A DNA stretch of 64,000 nucleotides. It comes from JANXPZ01 sp033853925. Lineage in GTDB: Bacteria > Eisenbacteria > RBG-16-71-46. Shown here one piece after another: positions 16,476 to 26,100 of this stretch. The notes beneath the pieces were generated by a model. It had not been told where the DNA came from and searched no databases. It was given only the letters and a program-made list of their open reading frames with translations. Numbering within the stretch: the first letter of the stretch is position 1; each line of letters starts with the position of its first letter. Both the position numbers and the translations under genes were made by a program. The stretch is from assembly GCA_033853925.1 (NCBI GenBank), contig JAWOLC010000001.1:68952-132951 (forward strand), written 5' to 3'.

Positions 16476-17372
16476 TCAGCCCCTGCCGGCCTGCACCTTC
16501 TTCTGGCGCGGAGCGGGCTCGGCCTTCTGCCGGGCACGAATGGCGGGCTTCTTCTCGAGCTCCGCGACCTGGCCGTTGCCGCCCGCCGCCCCGGCGCCGG
16601 CGTGCCTGCCGAGGCTCTGCTTGAGCGCGTCCATCAGGTTGATCACCTGGGCGCGCTGGGCCTGCGGTGCGAGCGAGGTGACCTCCTTGCCTTCGACCTT
16701 GGCCTCGACCGCCTCGAGCACCCGCGCCCGGTACTCGTCCGTGTACTTCTCGGGAGCGAACGCCTCGCTCGACAGCTCCTCCACCAGCCGCTGCGCCAGC
16801 TCCATCTCGCCGGGCTTCAGCTTGGCGTCCTCGCCCTTGTCCACCTCGCCGAAGTCGCGGATCTCGTCGGCGAAGTACATGGTGTGCAGCATCAGCCCCT
16901 CCTGGGCGGAGCGGATGAGAACGAGGTTCTCCTTGCCGCGCATCACGAACTTGGCCAGCGCCACGCGGCCCGCGGTCTTCATCACGTCCGCGAGCAGCCG
17001 GTAGGCCTTCTCGCCCCCTTTGTCCGGGCCCAGGTAGTAGGTCTTCTCGAAGTAGATCGGATCCACCTGAGCGAGGGGGACGAACTCGGTGATGTCGATC
17101 ATCCGGGACGCCTCGCCCTCCAGTTCCTTCAGCTCCTCGTCGGTGAACCGGACGTACTGGTCCTTGGCGAACTCGTAACCCTTGACCAGGGCGCCGCGCT
17201 CGAGCACCTCGTTGCAGGCGGGGCAGATCTGCTGCTGGCGGATGCGTCCCCCGCACTTCTGGTGCAGGAGGTTGAACGAGACGCCGCCCGAGGCTGCGGC
17301 CGTGTACATCTTGATCGGGATCGAGACCAGGCCGAAGGAGATGTTTCCCGACCCGGTGGAGTGCGCAGGCAT
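16476..17372 (-). CDS. ku: Ku protein, non-homologous end joining
   Basis: A 298-residue bacterial Ku. ATG 17372 is preferred because GGAAAGG lies just upstream; an in-frame GTG at 17390 is an alternative. The core begins with ISFGLVSIPIKMYTA and includes the zinc-ribbon-like HQKCGGRI...CPAC, FEKTYYLGPDKGGEKAY and a long conserved central domain. The C-terminal 45 residues are Lys/Arg/Ala-rich, as in many bacterial Ku proteins. The homodimer threads onto broken DNA ends and recruits LigD. ligD starts 111 bases away on the opposite strand, so the two share a promoter region. Confidence 0.96.
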   Translation of the reverse strand: MPAHSTGSGNISFGLVSIPIKMYTAAASGGVSFNLLHQKCGGRIRQQQICPACNEVLERGALVKGYEFAKDQYVRFTDEELKELEGEASRMIDITEFVPLAQVDPIYFEKTYYLGPDKGGEKAYRLLADVMKTAGRVALAKFVMRGKENLVLIRSAQEGLMLHTMYFADEIRDFGEVDKGEDAKLKPGEMELAQRLVEELSSEAFAPEKYTDEYRARVLEAVEAKVEGKEVTSLAPQAQRAQVINLMDALKQSLGRHAGAGAAGGNGQVAELEKKPAIRARQKAEPAPRQKKVQAGRG

Positions 17373-17483
17373 GTTCGGGGCCCTTTCCACTCGGCCGGCG
17401 CATCAAAGCTAGCACCCAGGTACAGCATGTTGAATGACGCGCCCCGGCGCTCGCGGGTGTCCTTGAATGGTTAAGAAGCTCTC

Positions 17484-20225
17484 ATGACCTCCGCTCACAG
17501 CCCTCGCGGGAGATCCCGGCTCGGCCCCCGCGGGCCCGGCGCCCCCACGCTCGTGCCGGCGGAGGCCCGGGCGAGGGGCGAGGGACCCGAGCCGGCTCCG
17601 CTCGCGACCTACCGGCGCAAGCGCGATCCCGATCGCACGCCGGAGCCCTTCGGCGGTGCCCCCGCCGCGCGCGCCGCGGGACCGGCTGTGGCCCCGAGCC
17701 TGGTGGCGCCCGCGCGCTTCGTCGTGCAGGAGCACTGGGCGCGCAACCTGCACTTCGACCTGCGCCTCGAGATCGAGGGCGTGCTCAAGAGCTGGGCCGT
17801 GCCCAAGGGACCCTCCGTGCGGGCCGAGGAGAAGCGCCTCGCCGTGCACGTCGAGGACCATCCCCTCGAGTACGCGAACTTCGAGGGCGTGATCCCGGCC
17901 GGGAACTACGGTGCCGGGTCGGTGATCGTGTGGGATCGAGGGACGTACCAGTCGTTCAAGCCCGAGGACGTCCGCGAGCAGTACGCGCGGGGCAAGCTCG
18001 AGGTGGAGCTGTTCGGTCACAAGCTCGGCGGCCGGTGGACTCTCGTGCGCATGAGCAAGAGCGAGAAGGACTGGTTGCTGCTCAAGAAGGCGGACGGCGC
18101 CGCGTCCACCGAGGACGCGGTGGAGCGCTGGCCGCGCTCGGTGATCTCCGGCCTCACCGTGCAGGAGATGCGCGACCCCTCCGCCTGGCTCGAGGGGCTC
18201 CGCGCCCGGCTCGCCGAGCTGCATGCGCCGCCCGGCGACCTGCGGGCCGACCAGGTCCGGCTCATGCTCGCGACGTCGGCCGTCCGGCCGTTCTCTCGCC
18301 AGGGCTGGGTGTTCGAGATCAAGTACGACGGCGTGCGGGTGATCGCCGAGCGCCGGGGAGACGAGGCCCGGATGCTCGGCCGGAGCGGGGAGGACATCAC
18401 CGCGCGCTATCCCGAGATCGCGGAGGCGCTGCGCGGGCTTCGGGTGGAGCACATCGTGCTCGACGGCGAGATCGTCGCGCACGACGATCTTGGCCGCCCC
18501 AGCTTCGGCCGCCTGCAGAAGCGGATGCTGCTCTCCACTCCCCGCGACGTGGCGGCCGCCATGGCCCGGGTGCCGGTGCGGGCCGTGTTCTTCGATTGCC
18601 TCGCCCTCGAGGCTCGCGATCTGCGCGGGCTCGGGCTGCTGGATCGCCGGGAGGGCCTCGCCCGCGCCCTGCCCCCGGCGGGTGTCGTGCAGGCCAGCGA
18701 CTTCGTCGCCGAGCAGGGCGAAGCGTTCTTCGGGGCGGCCAACGAGCTGGGCCTCGAAGGGATCGTCGCCAAGCGCGCGGACAGCCCCTATGCCGGGAAA
18801 CGCTCGCCCGACTGGATCAAGATCAAGTGCCAGCGCCGCCAGGAGTTCGTGATCGGCGGCTATACGGAGCCGCGCGGCGGTGGGCGCCACTTCGGAGCCC
18901 TGCATGTCGGCGTCTACGAGAGCGGACAGCTCCGGCACGTCGCGCGGGTGGGGAGCGGGTTCGACGACGCGGCGCAGGACGACCTCTGGCGGCGGCTCCA
19001 GCCGCTCGCCCGCGACCCGTCGCCCTTCGGCGCCTCGGGACCGGACGGGCGGGGGGATCACTGGGTGGAGCCGCGGCTCGTCTGCGAGGTGCGCTTCACC
19101 GAGTGGACGGCCGACGGCGGCGTGCGCCATCCCATCTTCCTGGGACTGCGCCCCGACCGGAAGCCCGAGGAGGTCCGGCGCGAGGATGCGCCGGGCGGGG
19201 AGCGTGACGACCCGCCCGCGGCCGGCGCGAGCCCCGGATCGTCCGGCGACCCCGGCGGGGAGGAGCCGGCCGACGCCCTCGCGGATGCTCGGGACGCGCT
19301 GGGGAGGGCGGGGGAGCCGGCGCGCGTCGTCCGGCTGAGCAACCTGCAGAAGGTCTTCTGGCCGGAGGACGGCTACACCAAGGGTGACCTCATCGCCTAC
19401 TACGACGCGGTCGCCCCGCTCATGCTGCCCTACCTCGAGGACCGCCCGGCCGTGCTCACGCGCTATCCCGACGGCATCCGGGGCAAGTCGTTCTTCCAGA
19501 AGGACGCGCCCGTGTTCGTGCCCGACTGGGTGCGCACCGAGGCGGTCTACTCCAAGGACTCCGAGCGGGACATCCGCTTCTTCGTCATCGACGACGCGGA
19601 GTCGCTGCGCTACGTGGCCAACCTGGGGACCATTCCCATCCACCTGTGGAGCGCACGCGTGGGATCGCTGGAGAAGCCCGACTGGCTCGTGCTCGACCTC
19701 GACCCCAAGGGCGCTCCCTTCGCGCACGTGATCGAGGTGGCGCGCGCCCTGCACGAGCTGCTCGAGGAGCTGGGGCTGCCGAGCCACCCGAAGACCTCGG
19801 GTCAGAGCGGGCTGCACGTGCTCGTCCCGCTGGGTCGCCGCTACACGCACGACGAGTGCAAGACCTTCGCCCGCCTGCTCGCCACCCTGGTGCAGCAGGC
19901 GAAGCCGGAGATCTCCACCCTGGCGCGGCCCCTCCACGCTCGGGGCGGCAAGGTCTACGTGGACTGGGGCCAGAACGGGCACGGCAACACCATCGTCGCG
20001 CCCTACTCGCTGCGGCCGGTGCCGGGCGCCACGGCCTCGTGCCCGCTCCGCTGGAGCGAGGTCAACGCCAGGCTGGACCCGGCGCGCTTCACCCTCCGCA
20101 CCCTGCCGAAGCGATTCGAGAAGATGACCGATCCGCTGGCGGGCGTCCTGGGCCGTGGGGTGGACATGGGCGCGGCGGTCGCCGCCATCGAGAAGCGCCT
20201 GCAGCGGGACGAGGTGCACGAATGA
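17484..20225 (+). CDS. ligD: Multifunctional DNA ligase D (phosphoesterase-ligase-polymerase)
   Basis: A 913-residue LigD with domain order phosphoesterase, ligase, polymerase. The phosphoesterase (about 75-220) has QEHWARNLHFDLRLE and GVIPAGNYGAGSVIVWDRG. The ATP-dependent ligase (about 250-540) has the nucleotidyl Lys K280 in FEIKYDGVR, plus EGIVAKRADS and WIKIKC. After an acidic Pro/Gly linker (about 560-610), the AEP-type polymerase has YTKGDLIAYY and metal-binding D738 and D740 in LDLDP. It repairs double-strand breaks with Ku. The first 70 residues are a basic, Pro-rich extension. The stop overlaps the next start as ATGA. Confidence 0.97.
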   Translation: MTSAHSPRGRSRLGPRGPGAPTLVPAEARARGEGPEPAPLATYRRKRDPDRTPEPFGGAPAARAAGPAVAPSLVAPARFVVQEHWARNLHFDLRLEIEGVLKSWAVPKGPSVRAEEKRLAVHVEDHPLEYANFEGVIPAGNYGAGSVIVWDRGTYQSFKPEDVREQYARGKLEVELFGHKLGGRWTLVRMSKSEKDWLLLKKADGAASTEDAVERWPRSVISGLTVQEMRDPSAWLEGLRARLAELHAPPGDLRADQVRLMLATSAVRPFSRQGWVFEIKYDGVRVIAERRGDEARMLGRSGEDITARYPEIAEALRGLRVEHIVLDGEIVAHDDLGRPSFGRLQKRMLLSTPRDVAAAMARVPVRAVFFDCLALEARDLRGLGLLDRREGLARALPPAGVVQASDFVAEQGEAFFGAANELGLEGIVAKRADSPYAGKRSPDWIKIKCQRRQEFVIGGYTEPRGGGRHFGALHVGVYESGQLRHVARVGSGFDDAAQDDLWRRLQPLARDPSPFGASGPDGRGDHWVEPRLVCEVRFTEWTADGGVRHPIFLGLRPDRKPEEVRREDAPGGERDDPPAAGASPGSSGDPGGEEPADALADARDALGRAGEPARVVRLSNLQKVFWPEDGYTKGDLIAYYDAVAPLMLPYLEDRPAVLTRYPDGIRGKSFFQKDAPVFVPDWVRTEAVYSKDSERDIRFFVIDDAESLRYVANLGTIPIHLWSARVGSLEKPDWLVLDLDPKGAPFAHVIEVARALHELLEELGLPSHPKTSGQSGLHVLVPLGRRYTHDECKTFARLLATLVQQAKPEISTLARPLHARGGKVYVDWGQNGHGNTIVAPYSLRPVPGATASCPLRWSEVNARLDPARFTLRTLPKRFEKMTDPLAGVLGRGVDMGAAVAAIEKRLQRDEVHE

Positions 20226-20920
20226 GGAGCGCGACCCGGGCTCCGGTGGGGGAGGAGATCGAGCGCCGCATACGCGTGCCCGGGGCCGGCGAGGTGTCCG
20301 CGCTGCTGCTGGCACCGGCACGCCCGCGGGCGCTGTACGTGCTGGCCCACGGCGCCGGCGCCGGCATGCGGCATCCGTTCATGGGAGCGATCGCGCACGG
20401 GCTCGCGGACCGCGCGATCGCCACGCTGCGCTACCAATTCCCGTACAGCGAAGCGGGCGCGCGGCGGCCGGATCCCGAGCCGCTCCTGCTCGCCACCGTG
20501 CGCGCCGCCGTCGCGGCGGGCCGCGAGGTGGCCGGCGGGGCCCCGCTGCTCGCGGGCGGGAAGTCCATGGGGGGACGCATGACGTCCCGCGCGGCGGCGG
20601 CAGCGTCGCTCGAGGGGGTGCGGGGCCTGGTGTTTCTCGGCTTCCCCCTGCACCCGGCGGGGCAGCCCGGGGTCTCGCGGGCGGAGCATCTCGCGCGCGT
20701 CGGCCTGCCCCTGCTGTTCCTGCAGGGTACGCGCGACGCGCTCGCCGACCTCACGCTGCTCACGCCGATCGTCGAACGGCTCGGCGAGCGGGCGGTCCTG
20801 CGCGTGATCGAGCAGGCGGATCACGGCTTCCACGTCCTCAAGCGCAGCGGCCGCACGGACGAGCAGGTGTTGGACGAGCTGGCCGGCGCCGTGGCCGAAT
20901 GGCAGGAGGGACTCCCGTGA
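20222..20920 (+). CDS. Alpha/beta hydrolase, Tex30/KANL3-like dienelactone-hydrolase family
   Basis: A 232-residue alpha/beta hydrolase. YVLAHGAGAGMRHPFM gives the HGxG oxyanion region, and AGGKSMGGRMTSRAA holds the nucleophile Ser (GKSMGG) typical of the Tex30/KANL3 group. A late Asp (LQGTRDALAD) and His (QADHGFHVLKRSGR) complete the triad. It is coupled by ATGA to ligD and by GTGA to the DUF72 gene, so all three are translated together. The substrate is unknown for the bacterial members. A connection to DNA repair rests only on its position. Confidence 0.85.
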   Translation: MRSATRAPVGEEIERRIRVPGAGEVSALLLAPARPRALYVLAHGAGAGMRHPFMGAIAHGLADRAIATLRYQFPYSEAGARRPDPEPLLLATVRAAVAAGREVAGGAPLLAGGKSMGGRMTSRAAAAASLEGVRGLVFLGFPLHPAGQPGVSRAEHLARVGLPLLFLQGTRDALADLTLLTPIVERLGERAVLRVIEQADHGFHVLKRSGRTDEQVLDELAGAVAEWQEGLP

Positions 20921-21711
20921 GCGTCAAGGCCTGGATCGGCACCAGTGGCTACTCCTACGCGGAATGGAAGGGCAACTTCTACCCGGAGAAGCTGGCGGCG
21001 AAGGACATGCTGCGCTTCTACGCGGGCAGGTTCCCGGCCGTCGAGATCAACAACACCTTCTATCGGATGCCCACCGAGAGCCTGCTGCGAGGCTGGGCCG
21101 AGCAGGTGCCCGAGCACTTCGCCTTCGTGATCAAGGCCTCCCAGCGCATCACCCACATCCAGCGCCTCAAGGACTGCGGCGACCTGCTGCGCTATCTCCT
21201 CCGGGTCACGACGACCCTGGGCCCCCGGCTCGGACCCCTGCTGTTCCAGCTTCCGCCCAACTTCAAGAAGGACGTTCCCCGACTCAAGAGCTTCTTCGAG
21301 GACATGCCCGAGCGCCGTCGGCTCGCCGTCGAGTTCCGGCACGCCTCCTGGTTCGACGACGAGGTCTTCGAGGTCCTGCGGGCCGAGGACGCGGCCCTAT
21401 GCGTGGCCGACACGGGAGAGGAGCCCGTCACCCCGCTGGTGGCCACGGCCGGCTGGGGCTACCTGCGGCTGCGCCGCGAGGACTTCGGCGACGACGACCT
21501 GCGCGCCTGGGCGCGGCGCATCCACGAGCAGCCCTGGACGGACGCCTACGTCTTCCTCAAGCACGAGGAGGAGGGCAAGGGGCCCAGGCTCGCGGCCCGC
21601 CTGACGGAGATCTTCGCCGAGGAGGCCGCCGCCCCCTCGACGCGACGGGATCGCCCCATCCATGACGACCCCCGAGCGCGGGACCGCGCCCGGGGCGCCA
21701 TGGCCGGCTGA
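20917..21711 (+). CDS. DUF72 family protein (YecE-like TIM barrel)
   Basis: A 264-residue protein starting at GTG 20917 (GTGA overlap with the hydrolase). The family signature is clear: WIGTSGYSYAEWKGNFYP, FPAVEINNTFYRMP, FAFVIKASQRITH, LGPLLFQLPPNF, LAVEFRHASWF and a late DAYVFLKHEEEGKGP. DUF72 proteins fold as TIM barrels and have no established reaction. They recur beside DNA-repair genes, which fits coupling to ligD here. The last 30 residues after the conserved core are charged and probably disordered. Confidence 0.9.
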   Translation: MSVKAWIGTSGYSYAEWKGNFYPEKLAAKDMLRFYAGRFPAVEINNTFYRMPTESLLRGWAEQVPEHFAFVIKASQRITHIQRLKDCGDLLRYLLRVTTTLGPRLGPLLFQLPPNFKKDVPRLKSFFEDMPERRRLAVEFRHASWFDDEVFEVLRAEDAALCVADTGEEPVTPLVATAGWGYLRLRREDFGDDDLRAWARRIHEQPWTDAYVFLKHEEEGKGPRLAARLTEIFAEEAAAPSTRRDRPIHDDPRARDRARGAMAG

Positions 21712-21738
21712 CGCCGCCCGGCCCCGCTCGCCCCGCCC

Positions 21739-22146
21739 ATGGCGCGATTCCTCGTGAAGACCGAGCCCGCGAGCTACTCGTTCGCGGACCTGCAGCGCGA
21801 CCAACGCACCATCTGGGACGGGATCTCGAATCCCGTCGCGCTCAAGCACCTCGTCACGATGCGCAAGGGCGACACGGTGGTCGTGTACCACACCGGCAAC
21901 GAGAAGCAGGCGGTCGGACTGGCGCTCGCCCTGACGGACGCCCACCTGGACCGGCGGCGCGGGCATCCCTCGGCGCCGGTGGTGGAGCTGGCGCCCGACA
22001 CGCCGCTGCCGAAGCCGGTCACGCTCGCCCAGGTGAAGGCCGACGCCCTGCTCGCGAACTCCGCCCTCGCGCGCCTGCCCCGGCTGTCCGTGATGCCGCT
22101 CAGCGAGGCACAGTACCAGCGCCTGCTCCGCCTGGCAGGCGCGTAG
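21739..22146 (+). CDS. EVE-domain protein
   Basis: A 135-residue protein consisting only of an EVE domain (PUA-like fold): FLVKTEPASYSFADLQRD, WDGISNPVALKHL, MRKGDTVVVYHTGNEKQAVGLA, and a C-terminal RLPRLSVMPLSEAQYQRL. EVE domains bind modified cytosines or RNA modifications and are common in defence and DNA-processing contexts. It is 28 bases downstream of the DUF72 gene in the ligD transcript direction and could be part of the same operon. The binding target cannot be read from sequence. Confidence 0.92.
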   Translation: MARFLVKTEPASYSFADLQRDQRTIWDGISNPVALKHLVTMRKGDTVVVYHTGNEKQAVGLALALTDAHLDRRRGHPSAPVVELAPDTPLPKPVTLAQVKADALLANSALARLPRLSVMPLSEAQYQRLLRLAGA

Positions 22147-22183
22147 CCAGGATCCAGCCCGACCCACACTCCGAGGAAGCGCC

Positions 22184-22477
22184 ATGTGCAGGAGCATCCG
22201 GACGCTGTTCAACTACTCCCCGGCCGCCACCAGCGAGGAGATCCGCGCCGCGTCCCTCCAGTTCGTCCGCAAGGTGAGCGGCTTCCACCGGCCGTCGCGA
22301 GCGAACCAGGCGGCATTCGAGTGCGCCGTGGATGAGGTCGCCGGAGCCGCGCGGCGGCTGCTCGACGGCCTCACGACCACGGCATCGCCGCGCAACCGCC
22401 AGGTCGAGGTGGCCAGGGCACGGCTGCGCGCGGCGCGGAGGCTCGAGCACCACGAGCCGGTCGAGCATCGATCGTGA
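22184..22477 (+). CDS. DUF2277 family protein
   Basis: A 97-residue protein matching the DUF2277 pattern: MCRSIRTLFNYSPAATSEEI, then FVRKVSGFHRPSRANQAAFE, then a helix with Asp-Glu-Val-Ala and Arg-Arg-Leu-Leu. No catalytic function is known for the family. It lies 38 bases after the EVE gene with its own GGAAG Shine-Dalgarno and ends the run of genes that begins with ligD. Confidence 0.9.
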   Translation: MCRSIRTLFNYSPAATSEEIRAASLQFVRKVSGFHRPSRANQAAFECAVDEVAGAARRLLDGLTTTASPRNRQVEVARARLRAARRLEHHEPVEHRS

Positions 22478-23134
22478 GGCGTGGCCGTCCGCGTTCGTCG
22501 TTCAGCCGATCTAAAGACCCGGATGAGTCCGGCGACCGTGGCGGGCTCAGGCGCGCGAATGGGAGCTTGGCGTCTTTGTACTTGACGCATCCCTGACACG
22601 GTGTAGAGTGCGACGCGGATCGCCAGGGGATCCGCAGCAAGGGCATCACGCACGAGACGCTCGCTGTCCCCCGACACCCTATGAGCGCCGGCCCATTCCC
22701 GGGCGCTCAGGCCGCGTCGCCTCGCCCCTTGCGCAACCAGTCTTGAGCCGAGGCTGGACCTTGCCGTCCCGCCTCCCAAGGGTTGTGCGTGATGCCGGTG
22801 ATCTCGCGACTCGAGACCACGCAGCCGCCACGGACGGGCTTCCGCCCAGCCCCCCCGCCGCGAGCCTTCCTCTCTGGCCCGACGCGCGCCGGCCGCCGTC
22901 CCGGCGTCCCCGAGCTGGGAGGGAGCACGCCGGCGCGACCGGCGCCGATCGCCGACCCGGCCGCCGTCGCTCGCGGCTGCCCCGCGACGCCTCACCGTCC
23001 CGCGGGCTGGCCCCGTCGCTCCAGGCCGCCGCCCGCACGCCTGGCCTCGCCGCCTCTTCCGCAGCGAGGTCCCACGACCTGGCTGCGTACGGCCACATCT
23101 CGCATCTCTCACCTCACCTCCCTTGGAGGCCGCA
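22478..23134. other. Long non-coding leader region
   Basis: About 650 bases without a convincing gene. Near its left end is a promoter-like pair (22582-22609). The remaining 500 or so bases up to the start of the secreted-protein gene are very G+C-rich with several local inverted repeats, suggesting a long 5' leader. No riboswitch class is recognised. Confidence 0.45.
22582..22609 (+). promoter_or_regulatory. Sigma-70-like promoter candidate
   Basis: TTGACG at 22582-22587 and TAGAGT at 22604-22609 are separated by 16 bases and lie in a locally less G+C-rich stretch. This would start a transcript with a leader of about 520 bases for the secreted protein. It is the only good hexamer pair seen in this gap. 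Confidence 0.45.
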
Positions 23135-26100
23135 ATGCGAAGGCTCCTCCTTCTTCTCCTTGCCCTGTGCCTGGCGTCGCTTCTTCCGGCCGGGGCACTC
23201 GCCGCCGCCATCCCGCCCGATACCACCGAAATGCAGGAGCAGTACGCTCCGCTCGAGCCGTTGCAGGCGGAGATTCCTCCGCCCGACCTGATCTACGACA
23301 GCTACGAGGCCACCGCCGACTGGGACTGGCGGGCCCCCACCTATCAGATCAACAACGGCCCCGGCCTCATCACGGTGCAGTCCCCCTTCTGGATCCCCCT
23401 GGAGGGGCTCGAGGACCAGGACTACGAGCCCGACGACGGGTGGGTCCTCATGGCGAGGAACTTCGGGACCGTCGATGTCGCCGTCGAGGTACCCTTCCTG
23501 ATCCTCTACAACAAGTATCGCGGCACCGTGCGACTCATCGCCTACATCAATTCGACGCTCCGCGAGAACTTCAGCTCGGGCCGGGTCACCATGCGGTTCC
23601 CGACCGATGGCCCCAAGACCAAGAACCTCAACAACCGGAGCGTCCAGCTTCCCCAGTCTCACTATCTCTACGAACCCCCGATGTCCATCATCGCCCTGCA
23701 GGTCGGCTGGAACTACGCCGACTTCACGGTCGAGTACGATCCCAACGTCGCCTCCGTCGTCGAGCCCATCTTCGTCTTCGACATCGATGGCCTGAGCAGC
23801 AACCAGATCACGCTCGGCGGCATCATGACGACGACGAGCAAGGCCTCCATGGGCGTGAGCGATGCCATACCCGGCTCCTACCAGCAGCTCCAGACCTTCG
23901 TCAAGAACCTCAACAAGGCGGAGAAGGAGTTCGGCTCCGACCTCGATGCCCTCACCGCGTACCAGGCCTGGGTCAACGCGCTCGAGGATACGACGCAGAA
24001 GAAGGGGTACCAGAACATCATCAAGATCCTCAACGCCGGCAAGGACCCGCTGTCGATCATCGTCGGGCTCATCGATCTCGGCGTGAGCTTCTTCGGCGGC
24101 AAGAAGGCGAACACGCAGCCGCAGATCTGGACGTCCGTGTCGAACCTCGCCCTCGAGGGCACGATGACCGCGCAGAAGAACGTGGCCCAGGTCCTCGTTC
24201 GCGTTCCGGGGGCCAACCACAACGGGAAGCCGAACGCCCTGCCGATCTGGGACTACCCGCTCGGGCTGGTCGCCATTCTCGACGCCCCGCCGACGGCCTA
24301 TGTGACCAGCGCCTCGGCCTACAACCAGCTGTTCCGCGACAACCCCTGCTTCGAGTGCGGTGCGTATCTCTCGTGGTTCGCCTACATGGACGTGCTCAAG
24401 CTCGATTCGGCCGTCCCCTACGCGATCAACACGAGCTTCCCGGGAGCGCTCCCGGTGCGATCCGTCGAGGCCGCCTGGACGTTCTCGGCTCCCCACCGGA
24501 GACCCGAGGGGGAGAACGGCTACTGGACGCTGACGCCGCCGGTGTATCGGAACTGGGTCAACGACCTCGTCAACGCGGGCCGCTGGGTCGTCATCGGCAG
24601 CGCCGACCTCTATCACATGAACTACAACGAGTACCGCACGCAGTTCGTGCCGCTCAGTCAGTTCCACCAGTACAAGCCCGAGATCTCGCGGGCCTGGCTG
24701 CGGGCGGAGCCCGGCTACACGCAGATGAAGGGAATCACGCCCCCCGTGCAGGTCCGGGTCCGCTTCCAGAAACCGAGCGGGAATCCGGTCGACGACGTCT
24801 TCCTGGTGAAGAGCTACGACCTGTTCTGGCCGCCCTCGTCGCCGCTGGACGGCCGTGACCCCTGGCCCTGCCCCGCGGTCACGCCGGTGTGGGCGGAGCC
24901 CGTGGCGCCGGTTCAGCCCGTGACCGCTCCGGCTCCGGGGGCGATGATCGCTCGCGGCCAGCCGTGGCAGGTGCAGTGGGCGGTGCAGGCGGGGTCCATC
25001 GACAGCGTCGAGGTTCGGCTCTCCGGCGACAACGGCGCCACCTTCCCGACGCTGCTCGGGTACCAGCTCGAGAACTCCGGAACCATGGAGCAGTCCGCGT
25101 TGCAGACGCTGGGCACCCAGTACCGCGTGCGGGTGCGGACGCTGAACGGGCCGGCCTATGCCGACGACATCAGCGACGGTCCGTTCACGGTCTGGGGCGT
25201 GGTCGAGGGAGGCGTATCGGCGTCGATCAGCAGCATCTGCGCCGCCGGAGCGAGCAAGGCTCATCTGCTCGTCAACTGGACCACGAACGTCGCGACCGCG
25301 GGACAGGACAAGATCGAGGTCACGGCGCCGGGTGGATCCCAGTACGCGACCACGAAGAGCTTGTCGCAGGCGACGACGAACCACTCCATCACCATCGACA
25401 TGCCCTGCGCCACGGGGACCTACTCGTACCAGGTGACGAGCACCCTCGACGGAGTCGAGAGCAAGGGCGACGGCCGAACGATCGCGCTGGGGACGTGCCT
25501 CACGGACTGCACCCCGCCGGCGGCGGTGACTCGCCTCGGCTTCGTCGCTGGCCACACCACGGGAGTCGTGACGTGGCAGGCACCCGGGGACGACGGCACC
25601 GTCGGGCAGGCCAGCACGTACGACCTCCGCTACTCCATCAACACACCCATCACCGACGCCAACTTCTACAACATGCCGTCCCAGACCACCCCGGCCCCGG
25701 GGCCGCCGGGCACCAGGCAATGCGTCGAGGTTACCCTGGAGCCGTGCTATCGCTACTACTGGGCACTCAAGACGGCGGACGAGGTTCCCAACTGGTCGCC
25801 GATCAGCAACGTGCCGACCGCCGTGGCGCCGTGCTACGTGCAAAAGGAGGTCATGTGCGTGGAAGGTGAAGATCCGCCGCCCGTTCCGTGCCAGGAACCG
25901 TGCGGATCGATCCCCGGGACCCTCGAGTTCGCGCGTCCGTCTCCCAACCCAGCGGTGGGGCCGGCGACGATCTCTTACGGCATTCCCGCGGACATGGCGG
26001 GAAAGCACTTCGACCTGTCGGTCTTCGACGTCGTGGGCAGGAAGCTCCGCACGCTGGCTTCCGGCGATGCGACGCCGGGACGCCGGACCCTCGTCTGGGA

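Noticed and set aside
17409..20321. Minus-strand open frame of 970 codons across ligD
   Set aside because: The ligD reading has three recognised domains; the antisense frame is low-complexity.
22213..23226. Minus-strand open frame across DUF2277 and the leader
   Set aside because: Arg-rich low-complexity product without a ribosome-binding site; does not explain the leader.
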